Shown here one piece after another: positions 1 to 4,436 of a DNA stretch of 6,802 bases. This stretch comes from Bacillota bacterium (GTDB lineage: Bacteria > Bacillota > Clostridia > Acetivibrionales > DSM-1351). The notes under the pieces are model-generated. The model was not told the DNA's origin and made no database searches. It was given only the letters and a program-made list of their open reading frames with translations. The DNA lies in NCBI GenBank assembly GCA_023417285.1, contig JAEZFR010000234.1, positions 1 through 6,802 on the forward strand. Direction: 5' to 3'. Within the stretch, counting starts at the first letter, position 1; each line of letters begins with the position of its first letter. Both the position numbers and the translations under genes were made by a program.

Positions 1-40
1 ATATGAAGTAGTTTTAATAAGTTATTTTGGTATGAAAGTA

Positions 41-883
41 TTATTTGCACCACTTTTTCTCTATTTCAGCCATTTTTCCATCCTTGGTAAGCTTATCAAT
101 AGCTGCGTTGAAAATGCTTAATAACTGAGGATTTTTCTTGCATACATCAAAAGAAAGTGCAATGGCATATGGTGATTGATCCTTTGAGAACTGCTCACCC
201 ACCATTTCTAACTTGGAACCCTCCTTGTGAGTTATGTAATAAGCGGTGCCCGGTGCATCAAATATCATGCAGTCAACCTTACCTTGTTCAAGAGCTTCAT
301 ATGCTGTAATAATAGAATCGTGTACTTCCAAACTTGAATTTGGAATACCGTTGTTTGTAGCATATAGATGGCTTGCATCGCCTTTTTGAACAGCTATCTT
401 ATACTTCCCATCCTTTATGCTATCCCAACCAGTAATCCCTTTTGGACTAGTGTCCTTGTTAACTATTACTGTAAGTCCTGCATTGTAATATGTAGTAGTA
501 AAGTTCATAACCTTCTTTCTAGTATCTGTGGCGCAAAGTGCAGCCATTGCAAAGTCAAGCTTGCCTTCAGCAACAGAGGTGGTAAGTGGACTGTAGTCCA
601 TTGCCTGTACACTACCGTCTAACTTAAAGCCAAGTAAGTCCTGAAGTTCCTTCATAAAGTCCATATCAAAGCCTATCAATGTCTTACCATCTGCATCGAA
701 GTATGAGAATGGAGCATATGTTCCAGATGTTCCAACCTTAAAGGTATAATCCTTGAGTGCACCTTCTAACTCACCAGTGAAAGTCGTTTCAGCGGAAGCA
801 CTAACGTCTTCTGCTTTGTCGCCGCAGCCCACCATTGATGCACAAATCACTACAGCTAACAATATAGCCAAAATCCTCTTCAT
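41..883 (-). CDS. ABC transporter substrate-binding lipoprotein, family 3 (polar amino acid type)
   Basis: This 280-residue protein is the external receptor of an amino-acid ABC importer: it binds its ligand outside the membrane and hands it to a permease. Residues 1-19 form a lipoprotein signal peptide (MKR, then a hydrophobic stretch) ending in the lipobox MVGC, so Cys20 should be lipidated and anchor the protein. The mature part has the family 3 bilobal pattern: VGTSGTYAPFSY at about 50-61, the signature GFDMDFMKEL at 71-80, and TDTRKK at 119-124, where Arg122 is the expected contact for the ligand carboxylate. Asp209 in the FDAPG stretch is the likely amino-group contact. The length is normal and the gene looks intact. 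ATG at 883 is preceded by AGGAGTGA with 7-base spacing. A strong promoter lies upstream, so it is transcribed apart from the radical SAM genes. No permease or ATPase is visible; they may lie beyond the left edge. The ligand cannot be assigned from sequence. Confidence 0.93.
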   Translation of the reverse strand: MKRILAILLAVVICASMVGCGDKAEDVSASAETTFTGELEGALKDYTFKVGTSGTYAPFSYFDADGKTLIGFDMDFMKELQDLLGFKLDGSVQAMDYSPLTTSVAEGKLDFAMAALCATDTRKKVMNFTTTYYNAGLTVIVNKDTSPKGITGWDSIKDGKYKIAVQKGDASHLYATNNGIPNSSLEVHDSIITAYEALEQGKVDCMIFDAPGTAYYITHKEGSKLEMVGEQFSKDQSPYAIALSFDVCKKNPQLLSIFNAAIDKLTKDGKMAEIEKKWCK

Positions 884-890
884 AAAAAAA

Positions 891-898
891 TCACTCCT
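891..898 (-). promoter_or_regulatory. Ribosome binding site of the amino-acid-binding lipoprotein
   Basis: On the minus strand AGGAGTGA lies 7 bases before ATG at 883. It closely matches the anti-Shine-Dalgarno sequence and supports this start, which also places a well-formed lipoprotein signal peptide at the N-terminus. Confidence 0.8.
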
Positions 899-949
899 AT
901 GTAAAAATTATTGAAAACAAGCCAATGTGCCATATTCCATATTGTTTTA

Positions 950-978
950 ATAATAATAACAATATCTTAAAATGTCAA
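950..978 (-). promoter_or_regulatory. Sigma-A promoter of the amino-acid-binding lipoprotein gene
   Basis: The minus strand shows a perfect -35 box TTGACA (978-973), a 17-base spacer and a -10 box TATTAT (955-950, 5 of 6 consensus bases). Transcription should start near 943, giving a leader of about 60 bases, too short for a typical T-box or large riboswitch. This makes the receptor gene the first gene of its own unit. Confidence 0.8.
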
Positions 979-1002
979 TACTTGGCTTTGCAAGATATAC
1001 TT

Positions 1003-1033
1003 TACATAATAGTGAAATAAGTTAACTTATGTA
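1003..1033. promoter_or_regulatory. Palindrome upstream of the lipoprotein promoter (possible operator)
   Basis: The 14-bp sequence ATAAGTTAACTTAT at 1017-1030 is a perfect palindrome. It sits inside a wider inverted repeat, TACATAA (1003-1009) and TTATGTA (1027-1033). It ends about 39 bp upstream of the -35 box, where an activator site could lie. No U-tract follows it on the minus strand, so it is not a terminator. Binding by any regulator is inference, and AT-rich DNA yields short palindromes by chance. Confidence 0.35.
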
Positions 1034-1131
1034 GTTTTTTGTCACAGTAAAAAAACGGTTAAATCAGTTTGCACGTATTTATTTTAGAATTGAGCTTAAA
1101 TCAAAGTCATTTTTCCCAAAACACTATTATC

Positions 1132-1220
1132 TATTGAGCTATTTTCTATTGAGCTATTTTCTATTGAGCTATTTAATATTGAGCTATTTTCTATTGAGCT
1201 TTTAATATTGAGCTATTTTA
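1132..1220. repeat. 15-bp tandem repeat array, six copies, overlapping a stop codon
   Basis: Six copies of a unit starting TATTGAGCT begin at 1132, 1147, 1162, 1177, 1192 and 1206. The period is 15 bp except for one 14-bp step. The nine-base core is identical in all six; the rest varies between ATTTTC and ATTTAA types. The last copy contains the TAG stop codon (1215-1213) of the HemW-like gene, so the array begins at that gene's 3' end and extends downstream in its direction of transcription. A lone ATTGAGCTTA near 1089-1098 may be a decayed relative. There are no unique spacers, so this is not CRISPR. It looks like a minisatellite made by replication slippage. Confidence 0.9.
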
Positions 1221-2583
1221 ATATAACCTCATCAGGGAACGCTGTTTTCATAGAAATATTCCACATTCTATCTATATATGCCCTCGTATACTGTTGCTCT
1301 ATAAAATGATAATAAAAGGCTCCTTTTTCAGTAAGCTCATACTTATTTTTGTGCTTTTTCAAAAGCCCCAACCTTTCTGCAATCCATATCTCAACTCCAA
1401 ATAGTTTATTGAGCGGAGTACCAATGAGGTTCTCAAACCCCTCAGGGTCAATTACTAGGCCATAAGCGCTCCAGAATAGATAGTACAGGGCTCTTTGTCT
1501 CTTTGTAAAATCAAGGGTGAGAGAGGTTGCAAGGTTTCCTGCATTAATTCTATTTACATACTCTTCTATGGAAAATGTATTTATCTTAAACTGATGTCTT
1601 AGTAGAGTTGTTGCTGATACCCCAAAACCCAGAAAATTGTCTCTGGTTATAGAAGAATATCTGCCTGTTTTCTTCTTTGCGAAGGTCCATACCGAAGTCC
1701 TCTCTATATCCATCTCTCTACACAGCTCATTCAAATAATCCAGCATCTGTTTTTTTGTCTTGTGTGAAAGTGGCTTGTACTGGTTATTCGCATAAGTAAA
1801 GTCAATAAACGGATAAGTTGATATCTGAGTTGCCCCCAAACCAAATGCCAGCTCTACATCTTTTTTGAGTATATCTTTGTTTTGGCCTGGTATTCCGAAA
1901 ATGAGGTCTACATCTACAACAGAAAAATTATATTGCTTAATAAGAGATAGCTTATACTCTATGTTTTCCGCACTTCTGCCTATCTTCCCAAGACACTCAC
2001 TATCAAAAGACTGTACTCCAGTGCTAACCATGGTAACTCCGGCTTCTTTGAGCTTCTCTAGATTGCCTGGTTCAATATCCGAAGGGTGCAGTTCAACGCC
2101 TATCTCCCCTTCTATTGTGAAATATTGTTTGATTTTCTCAATGATTTTACCTATGGAATCAATCATTAATACAGGGGTACCTCCTCCAAAATAGAGGCTG
2201 GTGACTGTTTTTTTCGGACCGCCACCTGTTGCAATAGTAGCACCTACTTCATTATATACTACTTCACCATGTACTCCTTCTCCTTGTGCTGCCTTGCCAC
2301 ACTCATCTTCACATTGTGCTCGCTTACCGCCCCCCGCACATAGCTCAATCTCACTTAGTAATGCTATTTCGTAGGCTTTTGCCAGTGCTTCATCATATTT
2401 TACTTTGCAATAGGGGCAAAAGCTGCACAAGCTTCTGCAAAATGGTATGTGTACATAAAGACCCAGACTGTCCAGGTCTCTATAGTTGAGAGCATTATCA
2501 TGCCTGCCCTTAAATACAAAGGGCTTTAAGCTCCTAGTTAAAATAACCCTCATCATTGAAGTAATAAGCATAGTATTGTCCAT
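1213..2583 (-). CDS. Radical SAM protein, HemN/HemW (coproporphyrinogen III oxidase-like) superfamily
   Basis: This 456-residue protein is a cytoplasmic radical SAM enzyme. LYVHIPFC leads into the cluster motif C49-x3-C53-x2-C56, with an extra Cys59. It also has YFGGGTP (131-137), GVQSFD (189-194), DLIFGIPGQ (226-234) and FLGFGVSA (317-324), all typical of HemN/HemW proteins, then a C-terminal winged-helix-like part (about 360-445). HemN enzymes usually have CxxxCxxCxC, so the automatic name coproporphyrinogen oxidase is not supported; relatives include heme chaperones and heme-cleaving methyltransferases. Substrate unknown. Residues of about 85-122 form a low-complexity insert rich in Gly, Glu and Cys, absent from ordinary HemW. 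The start is uncertain: an in-frame TAA lies just upstream, and no good ribosome site precedes ATG 2583 (AAGGGGG is 28 bases away). Met11 (2553), beginning MRVILTRSLKPF, is a plausible alternative. It probably shares a transcript with the radical SAM gene 125 bases upstream. Confidence 0.87.
   Translation of the reverse strand: MDNTMLITSMMRVILTRSLKPFVFKGRHDNALNYRDLDSLGLYVHIPFCRSLCSFCPYCKVKYDEALAKAYEIALLSEIELCAGGGKRAQCEDECGKAAQGEGVHGEVVYNEVGATIATGGGPKKTVTSLYFGGGTPVLMIDSIGKIIEKIKQYFTIEGEIGVELHPSDIEPGNLEKLKEAGVTMVSTGVQSFDSECLGKIGRSAENIEYKLSLIKQYNFSVVDVDLIFGIPGQNKDILKKDVELAFGLGATQISTYPFIDFTYANNQYKPLSHKTKKQMLDYLNELCREMDIERTSVWTFAKKKTGRYSSITRDNFLGFGVSATTLLRHQFKINTFSIEEYVNRINAGNLATSLTLDFTKRQRALYYLFWSAYGLVIDPEGFENLIGTPLNKLFGVEIWIAERLGLLKKHKNKYELTEKGAFYYHFIEQQYTRAYIDRMWNISMKTAFPDEVILK
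2236..2345 (-). repeat. In-frame 30-bp degenerate repeat forming an insert in the HemW-like protein
   Basis: Within the HemW-like gene, residues 87-96 (KRAQCEDECG) and 97-106 (KAAQGEGVHG) are two copies of a ten-residue unit of form KxAQxExxxG. The following ten residues (EVVYNEVGAT) may be a third, more diverged copy. At DNA level TTGTGCT recurs at 2284-2290 and 2314-2320, a 30-bp step. The stretch is visibly richer in G and C than its surroundings. It separates the cluster motif from the GGGTP motif by about 30 residues more than is usual in HemW. Confidence 0.6.
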
Positions 2584-2644
2584 AGCATAGTGTTATCTAC
2601 GCGAGATGGTTCCCCCTTGGTAATTTAATTAATTGGTACTATTA

Positions 2645-2709
2645 GATTCTGTCGATTCTGTCTGCTAACTAAATTCTGTGACTATATTTTGTTACCAATA
2701 GATTCTGTC
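2645..2709. repeat. 9-bp direct repeats (GATTCTGTC) next to a stop codon
   Basis: GATTCTGTC occurs as a perfect head-to-tail pair at 2645-2653 and 2654-2662, as a 7-of-9 copy AATTCTGTG at 2672-2680, and again exactly at 2701-2709. The last copy touches the TAG stop codon (2711-2709) of the upstream radical SAM gene. The repeats fill most of the gap between the two radical SAM genes. A TTGGTAA / TTACCAA pair (2617-2623, 2692-2698) flanks them. No intrinsic terminator is visible, so readthrough into the second gene is likely. Confidence 0.75.
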
Positions 2710-3611
2710 TATATGTACCTCGTATAGGTTTTTAGCATATCAAATGCAACCCTTATATTTCCGTTGAAAACAAGAGCGTATTCGGCAGCAAAGAAGTAGC
2801 CGCATTTATCGCATAACCCTTCTATTTCAACACACCGCCCACATACATATTCCTTGCCGTTTTCTACAACAAGGCACTGATGGCAGGGCGTTTTGAAGGA
2901 ATTATCCGGGAGATACTTTAATGCGCTCTTTAGATTAAATATAGGATAATTATTATTTATAAGCCCCTCAATGGTCTTACAGCATTGCTCTTTTTCTTCT
3001 CTTGACAGTGAAAGCCCTTCCGTGCCCGGATAAGGAGTATGGAAATTAAAAGATACTGCCCTTATATTATTTTCGTCCCTAGCTAAGCTGCTAACCTCAA
3101 CAATATCATCTTTATTTATGTTATTAATAGCCATATAGAGGCAGATATTATCGGTAGTAGCATTACGAATATTGTTCAAAATAAGTTCGTATGTATCACC
3201 ACGAATAGCGTTATGCTGCTGCTTTGCACCATCTAAGCTTAGCAGTATCAAATCAGCCTCCGGCAGGTCAAGCTCAAATGTTCCATTTGTCACTACATTT
3301 ACTATGAGAAAACCCATTTCCTTGGCTTCAATTACAAGGTCTCTGAGTGTCTTTTTTCCGTCTTGCCACAGAAAGGTCTCACCGCCACAAAAGAACAGTA
3401 TACGTATACCCTTGTTGTACAGCTGCTCCATTTCGCTTCTGATGCTTTGATAGCTATAAATTTTACAATTAATATTATTTACTGCACAGTGCTTGCATGT
3501 AAGATTACATTTATCAGTAAGAATAATGGTAGCAAGAATAGGTTTTTTTCTCTTGAATAAGATGGTGCTCAAGCCAAACATACCAAACCTTACAAGATTG
3601 TTTAATTTCAT
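2709..3611 (-). CDS. Radical SAM protein with C-terminal six-cysteine cluster (SPASM-like)
   Basis: This 300-residue protein has a radical SAM core beginning at ATIILTDKCNLTCKHC, with cluster ligands Cys35, Cys39 and Cys42. FFCGGE at 73-78 is the SAM-binding GGE-type motif, followed by VTNGT (107-111) and LSLDG (124-128), the standard strand order for this fold. The tail has three CxxC pairs, C243/C246, C257/C260 and C267/C270, then GYFFAAEYA. This resembles SPASM or twitch domains, which bind auxiliary Fe-S clusters in peptide- or enzyme-modifying radical SAM proteins, but spacing differs enough that I only call it SPASM-like. The first 30 residues are basic and hydrophobic and might touch the membrane. 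AGGGGG (3622-3617) precedes ATG 3611 by 5 bases. It is the first gene of its unit, with its own promoter and the HemW-like gene 125 bases downstream. No small precursor-peptide gene is visible nearby. Substrate unknown. Confidence 0.88.
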   Translation of the reverse strand: MKLNNLVRFGMFGLSTILFKRKKPILATIILTDKCNLTCKHCAVNNINCKIYSYQSIRSEMEQLYNKGIRILFFCGGETFLWQDGKKTLRDLVIEAKEMGFLIVNVVTNGTFELDLPEADLILLSLDGAKQQHNAIRGDTYELILNNIRNATTDNICLYMAINNINKDDIVEVSSLARDENNIRAVSFNFHTPYPGTEGLSLSREEKEQCCKTIEGLINNNYPIFNLKSALKYLPDNSFKTPCHQCLVVENGKEYVCGRCVEIEGLCDKCGYFFAAEYALVFNGNIRVAFDMLKTYTRYI

Positions 3612-3616
3612 CGAAT

Positions 3617-3622
3617 CCCCCT
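3617..3622 (-). promoter_or_regulatory. Ribosome binding site of the SPASM-like radical SAM gene
   Basis: AGGGGG on the minus strand, 5 bases before ATG 3611. It differs from AGGAGG at one base and supports this start. Confidence 0.6.
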
Positions 3623-3727
3623 GTAACTATAAATAGTAATGTCAAAATAAATTGGCCATACTATCTCACCATAAAAGTGATTGTTTTATATGTTGCTTTA
3701 TATTCTGTTTAAGCTCTAGATGAATCT

Positions 3728-3757
3728 ATTATACTATTTTGAATTGGTTAACGTCAA
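3728..3757 (-). promoter_or_regulatory. Sigma-A promoter of the radical SAM gene pair
   Basis: The minus strand has -35 TTGACG (3757-3752), an 18-base spacer and a perfect -10 TATAAT (3733-3728). The start site would be near 3721, giving a leader of about 110 bases. I saw no terminator or known riboswitch in that leader. The large inverted repeat at 3764-3812 ends only 6 bp upstream of the -35 box. Confidence 0.8.
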
Positions 3758-3763
3758 AGTTAC

Positions 3764-3812
3764 TTCTTCCCTGAAAGTAGCTATCATTATGATATCTGCT
3801 TTCAGAGAAGAA
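3764..3812. repeat. 49-bp near-perfect inverted repeat next to the radical SAM promoter
   Basis: Two 24-base arms, 3764-3787 and 3789-3812, are inverted copies around the single base 3788, with 21 of 24 positions paired. The core is TATCAT-T-ATGATA and the outer arms read TTCTTCCCTGAAAG and CTTTCAGAGAAGAA on the plus strand. No T-run follows on either side, so it does not look like an intrinsic terminator. It could be a binding site for a dimeric or multimeric regulator of the adjacent promoter, a small palindromic mobile-type element, or a 3' stabilising hairpin for the upstream membrane-protein transcript. Confidence 0.8.
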
Positions 3813-3840
3813 TATGTTCCAATAGGTTAAGTTCAATTTA

Positions 3841-3888
3841 GATCATATGATATTTAGATTGTATGATATTAAGATTGTATCATATTTA
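3841..3888. repeat. 16-bp tandem repeat, three copies, downstream of the small membrane protein gene
   Basis: Three head-to-tail 16-bp units start at 3841, 3857 and 3873: GATCATATGATATTTA, GATTGTATGATATTAA and GATTGTATCATATTTA. Each carries ATGATA or its complement TATCAT, the same hexamer as the core of the 49-bp dyad nearby. The first copy contains the palindrome ATCATATGAT. Closer to the gene, GATACTTAA is duplicated on the minus strand, the first copy ending in the TAA stop (3917-3915). Confidence 0.8.
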
Positions 3889-3914
3889 TTCAGTTTAATT
3901 ATATTAAGTATCAT

Positions 3915-4301
3915 TTAAGTATCTGCTTCATTAGTATTCTGAGGTTTTTTGTTTGATTGAATAACTCCCTTTATCATAAGCCCCGCACCCGCAGCTGCAC
4001 AGCCGTACATTAGTATTGTTATAAATAGAGAGGTTTGCTTAAATTGGATTTCCAATCCCATTAGTATTCCAATTAGAATTATACATACTCCTATAAAAAT
4101 AACAATCCAGCCCCATATTTGTTTGTCCATTAAAAAGAGCATAACAATGCCGATTAATATGGGTATCAATAGAACACCTGTGGGAGGATTGTACCCACCT
4201 GTAAAGAATCCAAGGTTAAAACCTGTCCTTACCACAGTATTCTGTGTAATAAGAAAAACTCCTAAAACAAATAAAGCCAATCCCGCAAGAAAACTCTTCA
4301 T
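3915..4301 (-). CDS. Small multi-pass membrane protein of unknown function
   Basis: I cannot assign a function to this 128-residue protein. It shows four likely membrane helices, at about 4-20, 41-58, 63-84 and 92-113. The loop between the first two is rich in Gly and Pro (GFFTGGYNPPTG, 31-42), and the tail is short, polar and acidic (KKPQNTNEADT). No charged residues in the membrane suggest transport, and no catalytic motif is visible. ATG 4301 has only a weak ribosome site (GGGG, 9 bases upstream), suggesting modest translation. A terminator of the BlaR1-like gene lies upstream and a weak promoter follows it, so this is probably a single-gene unit. It resembles small conserved Firmicute membrane proteins of undetermined role; that resemblance is from memory of the general pattern. 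Confidence 0.78.
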   Translation of the reverse strand: MKSFLAGLALFVLGVFLITQNTVVRTGFNLGFFTGGYNPPTGVLLIPILIGIVMLFLMDKQIWGWIVIFIGVCIILIGILMGLEIQFKQTSLFITILMYGCAAAGAGLMIKGVIQSNKKPQNTNEADT

Positions 4302-4320
4302 AGCTTAGCGCCCCATTTCT

Positions 4321-4349
4321 ATTATATTGTATATGTATTGTATATAGTA
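4321..4349 (-). promoter_or_regulatory. Possible promoter of the small membrane protein gene
   Basis: A perfect TATAAT lies at 4326-4321 on the minus strand, but the -35 region (TACTAT at 4349-4344, 17-base spacing) is poor. The leader would be only about 12 bases, just enough for a ribosome site. It is supported mainly by the terminator immediately upstream, which makes a separate promoter necessary. Confidence 0.4.
4325..4346. repeat. 11-bp tandem duplication in the promoter region
   Basis: TATTGTATATG (4325-4335) is followed directly by TATTGTATATA (4336-4346), 10 of 11 bases identical. The duplication covers the spacer and -35 region of the possible membrane-protein promoter. One copy is about one helical turn, so two copies would present the same face to a bound protein; alternatively it is simple slippage in AT-rich DNA. 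Confidence 0.6.
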
Positions 4350-4357
4350 ATAATAGC

Positions 4358-4385
4358 AAAAAAAGCTCCCTATTGGAAGCTTTTT
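4358..4385 (-). terminator. Intrinsic terminator after the BlaR1-like gene
   Basis: On the minus strand, AAAAAGCTTCC (4385-4375), loop AATA and GGGAGCTTTTT (4370-4360) form an 11-bp stem with one T-G wobble. The run of seven T (4364-4358) provides the U-tract. It lies about 50 bases past the BlaR1-like stop codon and separates that unit from the small membrane protein. An A-run on the other arm means it might also work on the plus strand. Confidence 0.85.
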
Positions 4386-4436
4386 CATTTTATGTAATAT
4401 TCAACTCTCTGCTTATGAATTTTTTAACACATTAGT

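Noticed and set aside
1045..1072. Intrinsic terminator after the HemW-like gene
   Set aside because: A run of seven T follows a possible hairpin on the minus strand, but the stem is only four base pairs plus a mismatch, too weak to call.
1132..1220. CRISPR array
   Set aside because: The units are only 15 bp with no unique spacers between them and no cas genes nearby; it is a simple tandem repeat.
2584..2708. Small precursor-peptide gene between the two radical SAM genes
   Set aside because: Reading all minus-strand frames gives no start codon with a ribosome site and a meaningful open frame; the AAGGGGG at 2618-2612 is not followed by a usable start at proper spacing.
3735..3795. 16-codon minus-strand open frame (MIATFREEV...) in the gap before the radical SAM genes
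   Set aside because: It lies within the inverted repeat and promoter, has no ribosome site and ends after 16 codons.
3764..3812. The 49-bp dyad as an intrinsic terminator of the small membrane protein gene
   Set aside because: The stem is strong but no U-tract follows on the minus strand; the next bases are GTAACTTTGACG, which lead into the -35 box.
4321..4349. BlaI operator (TACAnnTGTA) near the small membrane protein promoter
   Set aside because: The sequence there has TACA-type words (TACATATACA on the minus strand) but in direct, not inverted, orientation, so it lacks the BlaI dyad.
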